Positions 1-6,816 are shown, counted from the first letter of the stretch. The stretch is DNA of 10,712 nucleotides from Planctomycetota bacterium (GCA_023429275.1 JAEYWB010000561.1:1-10712), one strand, 5' to 3'. Notes: generated from the sequence alone by a model not told the origin. Program-made: numbers and translations.

Positions 1-342
1 AGGCCGCCGTATAAAAAAAACCAGGAGACAGCGAGTGACGGAACGGGCCTCCGTCTCTCGTTGTCCCGTGTCGTATTGCGCGGAAAAACAACGGGCGGCA
101 GTGCTTCGATCGCCATCTGCTTGCGGACGATCCGTGAACACCCGGTGCCGGAGTGCATCGAGAAGGGGCCACCGGGAGCGAGCTGCCGCCGGAGAAGCCA
201 GCCAATAAGCCGCGATCGACTCGGTATAAAGCAGCGGAGGGACGCTGTTGTCACCAGCAGGCCCTTCTCCTGTTGGGTATTGCTTTGTCGTGGGGGCTCG
301 GTACACTCGCGGCTGCTCCGGTGCCATTGCTTGTGGAGGCCA
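1..342. other. Leader region without a confident gene
   Basis: No convincing gene is visible here. It opens with an A-rich tract (TATA followed by a run of A at 11-20) and a weak 6-bp hairpin (GACGGA 37-42 with TCCGTC 50-55) that has no U-tract. A frame beginning at GTG 153 stays open to 503 and encodes a hydrophobic stretch (ALLLLGIALSWGLG and following residues), but it becomes arginine-rich after about 360, which is typical of an out-of-frame reading in GC-rich DNA. It could be the 5' part of a frameshifted gene continuing into the ORF at 343, or chance. A TATAAAG sequence near 225-231 is the only -10-like element, with no convincing -35 partner. Confidence 0.5.
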
Positions 343-693
343 ATGCTCTCTTTCCTGAGAGACGCCGCCTGTCACTTATCCGTCGAGGTCGTCCTCGTCG
401 CGGGACTCTACTTCTCTACTGTCGCGGTGCTCTTTTGCGGATCGGTGGCGGCCAACTCTGTCACGATGCCAACCCTCGGCCTCCGCGAACTCGTTCGCTT
501 TGAGTTGCAGACGATTCAAGATGAAGAATCGGCCCACGGAATCCATGCCGAACGAATCGTGGAGCAATCGGTCGGGGTGACAATTCCGTTCGTCGCCTTT
601 GACGACTCCGCGCACTGCGATTTTTCCGACGTAACCGCTGGCAACAGGGGAATGGCGGAGACTGGGCCAAGGCATGAATGGGGAGCGCGATGA
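343..693 (+). CDS. Hypothetical small membrane protein (116 aa), unrecognised family
   Basis: I do not recognise this product. ATG 343 is preceded by a perfect GGAGG at 335-339, although the spacing of 3 bases is short. Residues about 16-36 form one hydrophobic segment (VVLVAGLYFSTVAVLFCG), followed by about 80 polar, rather acidic residues without a known motif. By hand count roughly two thirds of codons end in G or C, lower than in the confident genes of the window but consistent with coding. The reverse strand in the same codon register is also open and rich in R/D/E, the usual shadow of a real gene in this genome. The stop overlaps the next ORF by ATGA at 690-693. The same frame is open upstream to 61, but residues coded before 343 look random. 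Alternative: remnant of a decayed gene. Confidence 0.38.
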   Translation: MLSFLRDAACHLSVEVVLVAGLYFSTVAVLFCGSVAANSVTMPTLGLRELVRFELQTIQDEESAHGIHAERIVEQSVGVTIPFVAFDDSAHCDFSDVTAGNRGMAETGPRHEWGAR

Positions 694-833
694 CCGGGCT
701 GCTGGTCGTTCTCCGGGCAGAGTTCGAACTGCTTCAGCGGGGCATAGAATCGGACGGGCTGAGGGTCGCAGAGGTTCAAGCGGCGCCGCTGCGGTATCTG
801 TTGAGAAAGCGCTGGAGCTCGGAGTTTCAGTGA
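690..833 (+). CDS. Hypothetical small protein (47 aa)
   Basis: This ORF is short and the family is unknown to me. ATG 690 lies 4 bases after GGGGAG (680-685), a strong Shine-Dalgarno, and overlaps the stop of the preceding ORF as ATGA, the arrangement of translationally coupled genes. The product begins with a short hydrophobic run (MTGLLVVLRAEFELLQ), has a charged middle and ends with a basic patch (RYLLRKRW), so it could form amphipathic helices. About three quarters of codons end in G or C by hand count. It ends 38 bases before a perfect hairpin terminator (872-908), which fits the 3' end of a transcription unit. No cysteine pairs, signal peptide or catalytic motif are visible. Chance ORF remains possible because of its length. 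Confidence 0.38.
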   Translation: MTGLLVVLRAEFELLQRGIESDGLRVAEVQAAPLRYLLRKRWSSEFQ

Positions 834-871
834 GAGGCCCTCGGGTGCGGAGGGGGTGCAAAATGAAAAAT

Positions 872-908
872 GCCCTCGCCTCGGATCAAGTCAATCCGAG
901 GCGAGGGC
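872..908. terminator. Perfect 15-bp hairpin, probable bidirectional Rho-independent terminator
   Basis: GCCCTCGCCTCGGAT (872-886) pairs perfectly with ATCCGAGGCGAGGGC (894-908) around a 7-base loop (CAAGTCA). Read on the + strand the stem is followed by TTATAAAA, a poor U-tract; read on the - strand it is followed by ATTTTTCATTTT, a good U-tract. It therefore works best for transcription arriving from the right, but it also sits 38 bases after the small + strand ORF ending at 833. The perfection of the stem against poorly conserved-looking surroundings argues that it is functional. Confidence 0.8.
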
Positions 909-1639
909 TTATAAAACCCGGAAACAGCGAATCCCAGGGGGGCAGAGGACTCAAGCTATTTCCGGGGGCGATGAGCTTCCCGTTCCGCACTCTCCTGCGG
1001 TTGAAAACATCCGGTTGGAGAGGGCGGCTCAACGAGTCGGCCGGATGGCTTGCTCGTGCCCGGCTCGCGTTCGTTTTGCGTCCGCGTCAACCGTGCGGCG
1101 GGAACTTATGCTGACCTGCAGAGTGGGTCAATATGGCTTCCCGCGGTTTTGGGGAGGCCGGTTTTCGATCGGCAGGAATTGCAGAAGCGCTTACCCCGCT
1201 CCCCTGCGACGTGGCCATTTTCCAGCGTTTCGTCGTTGCCACGAACGGCGGGCGGGTGAGGTGGCTTCCGACTCGAGGCCGATACGGGTGAGTCATGCAG
1301 GCGCCGACATCGAGAGGTGCGGGTGCCTCGTTCGTGGGGCGAGCGACCGACAAGGAATGGAATCCGAGGTTCGAGATCCGCAACAGGTCCGAGTCTCGAG
1401 AGCCGAACCAGGCGGACATCGACCCCCTCTCCTATCTCGATCGTTCCGGTTTGATTCGGCTTTCGAATTTCGTGCCTCGATTCTCCGCCCCTGAAGCCGC
1501 GGCCTCTCGAAGCCTGCCGACGCCCTCTCCAGCCGTTCCTTGATTTCCTTGCCCGTTGCGAGAATGATCGGCTTCCCGTCGCGCCGCCCTCCGCCGGTCG
1601 GCCCGTTTATCACCCGCTTTCGCGGACGAGGCACTGTTC
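909..1639. other. Intergenic stretch without a supported gene
   Basis: About 730 bases with no ORF I would defend on either strand. Long open frames here (for example + strand 856-1494, which starts inside the terminator, and - strand 1087-1419 and 1293-1634) give basic, low-complexity products with no motif. The stretch contains a diverged inverted repeat (1360-1483, listed separately). A weak sigma70-like pair, TTGATT (1540-1545) and AATGAT (1563-1568) with a 17-base spacer, lies about 70 bases before the DUF1559 start and is the only promoter-like element I see for that gene. Confidence 0.55.
1360..1483. repeat. Imperfect inverted repeat with arms of about 31-35 bases
   Basis: The left arm begins GAATCCGAGGTTCGAGATCC (1360-1379) and runs to about 1395. 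The right arm, read on the - strand from 1483 down to 1453, begins GAATCGAGGCACGAAATTCG. The two align at roughly three quarters identity with one single-base gap and one longer gap. The GAATCxGAxGxxCGAAAT pattern resembles dispersed intergenic repeats I recall from planctomycete and related genomes, but this is from memory, not a search. Confidence 0.4.
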
Positions 1640-2647
1640 ATGACCATGAAGGGACAACCGGCCGGGCTCTCGCTCGTCGAGGTGATCGTCGCCTTGTCGG
1701 TCCTGGCCCTGATCGCGGCCGTTTCCCTCCCCGCCCTGCATAAGGCCCAGCGCACCGCCAACATGGTCGCCTGCCAGGACCATCTCCGACGCATCGCCGC
1801 CGGAACTCTTGCCTACGAGTCGAAGCACAAGCACTTCCCGCCCGGTCAGCTCAACAGCCGCTTCATCACCGCGGCCAACAACGCCAACCTGACCGACCCC
1901 GCCGAGCCGACCGCCACCACCGGACTCGGCCAGGGGACGAGCTGGTTCGTCCACATCCTCCCGTTCGTCGAACAGGAGGCCCTCTTCAAGACCTGGAAGT
2001 TCAATCGCAACGTTGCGGGGAACCGTGACGCCGCCATGGTCGACATCGAGCTGTTCTATTGTCCCTCGCGACGGGGCGGAATGGCGGCCTCCTCCTATCC
2101 CAACGTCCGCCGCGTCGGATCCGACTGGACCGCCGGAGGGAACGACTACGCCGGGTGCGCCGGCTCGGGGATCGTCTTCGACGACAAGACGCGCGGGACA
2201 TACGCCCTCCTTCCCGCCCAGCTTGATTTCACCGTCGGACGGGACGGCTGGTCCCCCTTCAATCAGCATCCGGAGAACATCGGCATCCTGACCGTGAATT
2301 CCACGACGAGGATGGCGGACATCGGCGACGGCGCATCGCAGACGCTGCTCGTCTCGGAGCGGCGTCTGACCGATTTCTTCGACCCCGAAAGCCAGGTCAG
2401 CAGCGACGGCTGGGCGTGGGGGGGACCGGCGACGCTCTTCAGTTGCCGGACGGCGCCGCACCAGGGAATCAACTCACCGAGCGCGGGGCTGGGACATTTC
2501 GATTCGGCGGATGGTCCGCATGCGGGGGTCGTGCAGGCCGCGTTCGCGGACGGCGCGGTCAAGTCGATCAACATCAACATCAGCCTGGCGGTCTGGCGGC
2601 AGCTCGGCTCGATGAACGGCGGCGCTCCGGCGCGGGTTCCGGATTGA
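1640..2647 (+). CDS. DUF1559 prepilin-like protein with H-X9-DG C-terminal motif
   Basis: This is a secreted pseudopilin-like protein of the DUF1559 (SBP_bac_10) family, which is greatly expanded in planctomycetes; its function is unknown and it is presumed to be surface or periplasmic. The N-terminus is a class III signal: a short basic leader, Gly9, then mature Leu10 with the conserved Glu at mature position 5 (Glu14) and a hydrophobic helix to about residue 33. Leu replaces the usual Phe at mature position 1. The helix is followed by the family segment CQDHLRRIA...FPPGQ. The C-terminus has His294, nine residues, then Asp304-Gly305, the H-X9-DG signature. At 335 aa it is full length. GAGG at 1628-1631, 8 bases before ATG 1640, favours this start over ATG 1646. 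The gene stands alone or is loosely paired with the next, 136 bases downstream. Confidence 0.93.
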   Translation: MTMKGQPAGLSLVEVIVALSVLALIAAVSLPALHKAQRTANMVACQDHLRRIAAGTLAYESKHKHFPPGQLNSRFITAANNANLTDPAEPTATTGLGQGTSWFVHILPFVEQEALFKTWKFNRNVAGNRDAAMVDIELFYCPSRRGGMAASSYPNVRRVGSDWTAGGNDYAGCAGSGIVFDDKTRGTYALLPAQLDFTVGRDGWSPFNQHPENIGILTVNSTTRMADIGDGASQTLLVSERRLTDFFDPESQVSSDGWAWGGPATLFSCRTAPHQGINSPSAGLGHFDSADGPHAGVVQAAFADGAVKSININISLAVWRQLGSMNGGAPARVPD

Positions 2648-2783
2648 AGTTTCGTTGTCGCGAATGCTCGTTCGCCGGTCTCGGGCGGTATGATGGATCT
2701 GGAGACATCCGTCTCTCTCCCCCTTCTCCCGTCATTCGCCCCCTTCGAACGCCCATCATCGCGAGAGGTCCTCGAGAGCGACC
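2648..2783. other. Short intergenic gap between DUF1559 gene and zinc-ribbon gene
   Basis: The gap contains TATGAT (2689-2694), close to a -10 box but with no -35 at the right distance, and a 5-bp hairpin (GAGAC 2702-2706 with GTCTC 2711-2715) followed by a pyrimidine-rich tract. The hairpin is too weak to call a terminator. GAGAG at 2774-2778 lies 5 bases before the next start and is its likely ribosome binding site. Confidence 0.35.
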
Positions 2784-4136
2784 ATGACCATTCGGTACAA
2801 CTGCGAGAAATGCGGGCAGCTCCTCAAGATCAAAGACGAGCTTGCGGGGCAGCCGAACAAGTGCCCGACCTGCAAGACGAAGTTCATCGTCCCGGCGGCC
2901 TCGGCGTCGGCGAGCGATTCGAGTCCGAGCTTGGTGCCGCGCGAGGGGGACTCGGGGATTCTCGTCGAAGAGGCGCAGCGGGCCGGGCTGCGTTCCGATT
3001 CGCGAATCGACCTCGGTGGCGCCAGGCGGACGGAATCGGCCAAGGGAGAGCGATCCTCCGCCGCGCCGCCAGCCCCCGCTGCCACATCGGCCACGGCAGC
3101 TCCGCCCCGCAAAGGCGATGACGATTTTGACCCGGTCGACTTCCTGACGGATGGGAAGGCCAAAAGCACCCCGGCTCGTGTGGCTCCCGAGGCCAAGCCT
3201 CCGGCCGCCGAGGCGGGCGCTGCGAAGAAGTCGGACGACTTCGACCCCGCGGACTTCCTCATGGAGGGGAAGCCGAAGAAGACCGCTCCTCCCGCGGCCG
3301 CGGCCAAGCCCGCCGCCGAGCCCGAGAAGGTCGCGGCACCGGAGACACCGGAGGCTCCTGCTGCTCCGGAAGCCCCGGTCGAGGAGTTCGATGCCGCGGC
3401 GTTCCTGATCGACGAAGCCAAGAAGGCGGCCGCTCCTCCACCACCCCCTCCGGGCCCCGCTCCCGGAACTCCTCCGGCGCCGCGTCGCTGGGGAATGCGT
3501 CAGCCCGCGGCCGCGCCGCTTCCGCCGCCCGGATCCGCGGCCGCGAGCGCCGCGGCGAGCGCTCTCGGGACGATGGCCCCCCCGGCTGAGGTCAAGCCGG
3601 GGGACATGCCGGACGCCCAGCCGACGATGGTCAAGCTTCCGCAGGAGACGCCGCGGGAGCCGATCAACATCGGCAAGGCGATCCGAAGTGTCGGCACCGG
3701 GCGTTGGATCGCGTTCTTCCTCTGCCTCGCGGCGAGCGGCGGCATCTACTGGTGGATGATCCAGCCCAAACTCGAGGTCCCACCGCTCGGGCAGGTCACC
3801 GGGATTGTGACGCTCGACGGCAAGCCGGTCGAAGGGGCGGTCGTCACGTTTGCCCCCGAGAAGAGGGAGTACAAGGTCAGCAAGAACGTGAAAGGGATGG
3901 GACTGCGGACCGCCGTCGGGGTCACCGACGCCGAAGGGCGATACGTCGTTTATTACGTCGAGGGAGTCAAAGGGACGTTCCTCGGGAAGAACCGGGTCTC
4001 GGTCGAGCCGATCCTCAGTCCGAAGGGACAGGACACCGTCCCCCCCGAATGGGGACGGAAGTCGACCAACATCGTCGAGGTGATGGAGGGGAGCAACCCG
4101 ACGTACGACATCGTCATGAAGGCGTCGGCCAGGTAG
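2784..4136 (+). CDS. Zinc-ribbon / single-pass membrane / carboxypeptidase-regulatory-like domain protein
   Basis: A 450-aa multidomain protein of unknown role. Residues 5-34 form a zinc ribbon with Cys7, Cys10, Cys27 and Cys30 (CX2C-X16-CX2C) and the planctomycete-typical DELAG...KCPTC pattern. Residues about 40-300 are an Ala/Pro-rich, probably disordered linker containing three related motifs (FDPVDFL 115-121, FDPADFL 153-159, FDAAAFL 202-208) and a polyproline stretch (218-233). Residues 308-326 (WIAFFLCLAASGGIYWWMI) form one membrane helix preceded by basic residues, so the zinc ribbon should be cytoplasmic and the C-terminus exported. Residues 336-449 resemble the carboxypeptidase regulatory-like beta-sandwich common in planctomycete lipoproteins (GIVTLDGKPVEGAVVTFAPE, then GVTDAEGRY). 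No signal peptide precedes the zinc ribbon. GAGAG 2774-2778 supports the start. It may relay or anchor something across the membrane; this is inference. Confidence 0.88.
   Translation: MTIRYNCEKCGQLLKIKDELAGQPNKCPTCKTKFIVPAASASASDSSPSLVPREGDSGILVEEAQRAGLRSDSRIDLGGARRTESAKGERSSAAPPAPAATSATAAPPRKGDDDFDPVDFLTDGKAKSTPARVAPEAKPPAAEAGAAKKSDDFDPADFLMEGKPKKTAPPAAAAKPAAEPEKVAAPETPEAPAAPEAPVEEFDAAAFLIDEAKKAAAPPPPPPGPAPGTPPAPRRWGMRQPAAAPLPPPGSAAASAAASALGTMAPPAEVKPGDMPDAQPTMVKLPQETPREPINIGKAIRSVGTGRWIAFFLCLAASGGIYWWMIQPKLEVPPLGQVTGIVTLDGKPVEGAVVTFAPEKREYKVSKNVKGMGLRTAVGVTDAEGRYVVYYVEGVKGTFLGKNRVSVEPILSPKGQDTVPPEWGRKSTNIVEVMEGSNPTYDIVMKASAR
3114..3425 (+). repeat. Three in-frame copies of an acidic FDPxDFL motif in the linker
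   Basis: Copy 1 is residues 112-127 (DDDFDPVDFLTDGKAK), copy 2 is 151-166 (DDFDPADFLMEGKPKK) and copy 3 is 200-214 (EEFDAAAFLIDEAKK). Each is an acidic pair, F-D, a short variable part, F-L, a further acidic residue and then lysines. The phenylalanines start 38 and 49 residues apart and are separated by Ala/Pro-rich spacer. Copies 1 and 2 are nearly identical; copy 3 has lost the Pro and second Asp. Hydrophobic-acidic motifs repeated in a disordered chain commonly serve as docking sites, but no partner is known here. Confidence 0.8.
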
Positions 4137-4264
4137 CGACCGCGCTTCTCCGCTGCGTCACCTGCCAGGGCAACACCCCGAATTCCTCGGCGGACGATGG
4201 CAACGTCGTGGCCAGTCAGGACGACTGCTCGGCGCGTGAGTTCGCCCTGAAGTTGCCAAAACTT

Positions 4265-4309
4265 GCTCTCCGGAAGCGCGTGCCGGCAGATGAGCCGGAG
4301 ACGGAGAGC
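4265..4309. other. Nested hairpin structure
   Basis: An outer perfect 8-bp stem (GCTCTCCG 4265-4272 with CGGAGAGC 4302-4309) encloses an inner 5-bp stem (CCGGC 4283-4287 with GCCGG 4294-4298) around a 6-base loop. The internal loop is asymmetric (10 and 3 bases). No U-tract follows on either strand, so it is not a classical terminator; it could attenuate or stabilise the RNA, or be chance in GC-rich DNA. Confidence 0.4.
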
Positions 4310-4386
4310 CCCTCCTGCGAGAGGTGGATGTTGCACTTTTGCCCGAAACTCCGATTGCGGCGGCGCTGACGGGCGGCCCAATTGGT

Positions 4387-4413
4387 TTGACCTTCGTGGC
4401 GGCAACGTATTAA
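4387..4413 (+). promoter_or_regulatory. Candidate sigma70-like promoter for the DUF1549/DUF1553 gene
   Basis: TTGACC (4387-4392) matches the -35 consensus at five of six positions. TATTAA (4408-4413) matches the -10 consensus at four of six. The spacer is 15 bases, shorter than the ideal 17. It lies in the most A+T-rich part of the gap, about 85 bases before ATG 4500, which would leave an untranslated leader of roughly 80 bases. Confidence 0.35.
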
Positions 4414-4499
4414 AGTTGATCGATGATTTGGCCGAGGTACGGTGAAGAGCGCCCCCCCGACCCGGTTCCCGCCTGATTCCTCCCGCCTGCGAATCTGCC

Positions 4500-6767
4500 A
4501 TGCCCACGAGCGAACCCGCTCTGCTGCGCTCCCTCTTTCCACTCCGCGCGGAGTGCGTCCGTCTTTCCCTCGTTGTGCTGGCACTGGTCTCGGTCACGTT
4601 ACTCCATGCCACCGTGGGTGTTGCGGAGGAACGGCCGGTCAGCTTCGTCAACGACGTCATGCCGGTCCTGACGAAGGCCGGGTGCAGTATCGGGTTCTGC
4701 CACGCCAAGGCCGGTGGCGGCCAGCGGGGGTTTCAGCTGTCGCTCCTCGGTTTCGAGCCGGAGGAGGACTACGATCACCTCGTGAAGGAGAGCCGGGGGC
4801 GACGCATCGCCGCAACCTCCCCGGAAGAAAGCCTGATCCTTCAGAAGGCCTCGGGCCGCATCCCCCACGGCGGGGGCGTCCGTCTGACGCGAGATTCTGA
4901 AGGCTACCGCATCCTCCGGGACTGGATCGCCCAGGGAGCGAAGAACGATCGCGAGACCGCGCCGCAGCTTGCCTCGTTCGAGGTCCAGCCCCCGAGCGGC
5001 ACCATCGCCCGCCAGAGTGAGCAGGCGCTCAAGGCGATCGCCCGTTATTCCGATGGAACGACGCGCGACGTGACCAGCACGGCGCTCTTCGAATCGAACG
5101 ACGAGGCCCTCGCCGAAGTCTCGAGGGACGGTCTCGTGAAGACGCACGAGATCTCCGGCAACGTGGCGATCATGGTTCGCTACCAGGGGAACGTCTCGGT
5201 CTTTCGAGGTTCGATTCCGCTGGGGGCTCCGGTCGAATCACTCCCGCCGAGCAGGAACTTTGTCGACGACCTCGTCTTCGAGAACCTCAAGCGGATCGGC
5301 GTTCCTCCCTCTCCCCTGTGCGACGACTCGACCTTCCTCCGCCGGGTGACGCTCGACATCGCCGGCCGTCTGCCGACGGATGAAGAGGCGAGTGCATTTA
5401 TCGCGAGCTCCGACCCGGCCAAGCGCGACCAGGTGATCGACGAGCTGCTCAAGACCCCCGACTACGCCGACTATTTCGCTGCGAAGTGGACCGCGCTCCT
5501 CAAGAACCGTCGCGACGACGCAAGCGACATCCAGAGCAACTTTGCCTTCCATGCCTGGGTGCGAGACAGCCTTCTCGCCAACAAGCCTTACGACCAGTTC
5601 GTCCGGGAGCTCCTCGCGGCGACCGGGACAATTATCGCGAACCCGCCGGTCGCCTGGTACAAGCGGGTCAAGGAGCCGAAGCAGCAGATCGAGGATGTCG
5701 CCCAGCTCTTCCTCGGCGTCCGGATGCAGTGCGCTCAGTGCCACCACCATCCCTTCGAGCGGTGGAGCCAGGACGACTACTACGCCCTCGCGGCCTTCTT
5801 CAGCCAGGTCGGCCGGAAGCCCTCGGGCGTTCGGGGCGAGGACCTGATCTTCCACAAGCGCGGCGTGGCGACCGCGACCAACATGAAGACCGGCAAGCCG
5901 GTGAAGCCGGGGGCGCTTGGCGACGCGATCCACGACATCCTGCCTGACCAGGATCCGCGGCTGAAGCTCGCCGACTGGATGGCAAAGCCCGAGAACCCGT
6001 TCTTCGCCAAGGCGCTCGTCAACCGCTACTGGAAGCACTTCTTCACACGCGGCCTGATCGAGCCGGAAGACGACATCCGCGATTCGAACCCTCCGACGAA
6101 TCCCGAACTGCTTGCGGCGCTCGAGAAGCACTTCGTGTCGAGCGGCTTCGATCTCAAGGACCTCATCCGGACGATCACGCGGTCGAACGCTTACCAGCTC
6201 AGCGCGATCCCGAACGACCAGAACGTGATCGACCGGCAGAACTATTCGCGGTACTACCCGAAACGTCTGCAGGCGGAGGTCCTTCTCGACGCGATCGACC
6301 GTCTCGCCGGGACGCAGACCGATTTCGCGAATCTCCCGCCGGGGACGCGGGCGGTCGCTCTGCCGGACAACAGCTACAACCGTTCCTCGCCGTTCCTGCG
6401 GGTCTTCGGCCGGCCGGAGGGAGCGAGCGTCTGCGAGTGTGAGCGGGTCCAGTCCTCGAGCCTCGCTCAGAGCCTGCACTTGATCAACGCGGCGGACATC
6501 AAGGGGAAACTCGCGAACCCCAGCGGCCGTGCGCAGAGACTCGCGAAAGAGACCCGTCCGCCGGAAGAGAAGGTCCGCGAGCTGTACCTCGCCGCCTTCG
6601 CACGTGAACCGCGTTCGGACGAACTCAAGACCGCCCTCGATTACCTCGCCGAGCCCCGGCTCGACAAGGACGGAAAACCGGTCGATCCGCAGAAGGTCGC
6701 CCGTGAGAACTTTCAGGACCTCGTCTGGGCGCTGATCAATACGAAGGAATTCCTGTTCAACCATTGA
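4500..6767 (+). CDS. DUF1549/DUF1553 cytochrome-like secreted protein with Big-like domain
   Basis: An exported protein of the planctomycete-expanded DUF1549/DUF1553 family; biochemical role unknown. A Sec signal peptide is visible: a hydrophobic run at about residues 22-41 with likely cleavage after VGVA (Ala42). Next comes the cytochrome-c-like N-terminal domain with Cys62-X4-Cys67-His68 (GCSIGFCH). Residues about 157-240 resemble a bacterial Ig-like (Big2) fold (ALKAIARYSDGTTRDVT). DUF1549 covers about 253-440 and contains a canonical CXXCH, Cys411-Ala-Gln-Cys414-His415, in the family block CAQCHHHPFERW. DUF1553 covers about 485-752 and ends in the typical INTKEFLFNH. The length of 755 aa is normal for this architecture. 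No Shine-Dalgarno is obvious at ATG 4500, but the signal peptide fixes the start closely. It is the first gene of the DUF1549 / PPC / DUF1501 cassette. Haem binding is inferred from the motifs, not shown. Confidence 0.93.
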   Translation: MPTSEPALLRSLFPLRAECVRLSLVVLALVSVTLLHATVGVAEERPVSFVNDVMPVLTKAGCSIGFCHAKAGGGQRGFQLSLLGFEPEEDYDHLVKESRGRRIAATSPEESLILQKASGRIPHGGGVRLTRDSEGYRILRDWIAQGAKNDRETAPQLASFEVQPPSGTIARQSEQALKAIARYSDGTTRDVTSTALFESNDEALAEVSRDGLVKTHEISGNVAIMVRYQGNVSVFRGSIPLGAPVESLPPSRNFVDDLVFENLKRIGVPPSPLCDDSTFLRRVTLDIAGRLPTDEEASAFIASSDPAKRDQVIDELLKTPDYADYFAAKWTALLKNRRDDASDIQSNFAFHAWVRDSLLANKPYDQFVRELLAATGTIIANPPVAWYKRVKEPKQQIEDVAQLFLGVRMQCAQCHHHPFERWSQDDYYALAAFFSQVGRKPSGVRGEDLIFHKRGVATATNMKTGKPVKPGALGDAIHDILPDQDPRLKLADWMAKPENPFFAKALVNRYWKHFFTRGLIEPEDDIRDSNPPTNPELLAALEKHFVSSGFDLKDLIRTITRSNAYQLSAIPNDQNVIDRQNYSRYYPKRLQAEVLLDAIDRLAGTQTDFANLPPGTRAVALPDNSYNRSSPFLRVFGRPEGASVCECERVQSSSLAQSLHLINAADIKGKLANPSGRAQRLAKETRPPEEKVRELYLAAFAREPRSDELKTALDYLAEPRLDKDGKPVDPQKVARENFQDLVWALINTKEFLFNH

Positions 6768-6816
6768 CCGGCGGATACGTCAGAACCCCCAACTGATGAT
6801 CGGATCGAAAGAGTAG

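Larger units (their letters stand above)
4137..4499. other. Intergenic region with hairpin and candidate promoter
   Basis: This is a 363-base gap without a defensible gene; the open frames crossing it are short or run into neighbouring genes. It holds a nested hairpin (4265-4309) and, nearer the next gene, an A+T-richer stretch with a sigma70-like pair (4387-4413), both listed separately. No good Shine-Dalgarno precedes ATG 4500. Confidence 0.5.

Noticed and set aside
37..55. Hairpin GACGGA / TCCGTC as a terminator of an upstream gene
   Set aside because: Only 6 bp with no U-tract directly after it on either strand.
762..795. A GGTTCAAGC sequence resembling a tRNA T-loop
   Set aside because: No matching T-stem, acceptor stem or anticodon arm could be built around it.
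1133..1291. A 52-codon + strand ORF beginning MASRGFGEAG
   Set aside because: No ribosome binding site at a proper distance, no neighbour coupling and no recognisable family; kept only as a remote possibility.
856..1494. A 212-codon open frame on the + strand
   Set aside because: It starts just before and runs through the perfect terminator hairpin, and its product is basic with scattered Cys and Arg, typical of non-coding GC-rich sequence.
1610..2461. A 283-codon open frame on the - strand
   Set aside because: Antisense to the DUF1559 gene; Gly/Arg/Asp-rich with no recognisable domain.
3280..3590. Repetitive GCC/GCG/CCG-rich DNA as a possible tandem repeat or CRISPR-like array
   Set aside because: It is codon-level low complexity of an Ala/Pro-rich linker; no regular repeat-spacer pattern exists here or elsewhere in the window.
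5238..6764. A 508-codon open frame on the - strand
   Set aside because: It is antisense to DUF1549/DUF1553, whose family blocks are clear on the + strand; the product is arginine/valine-rich with no motif.
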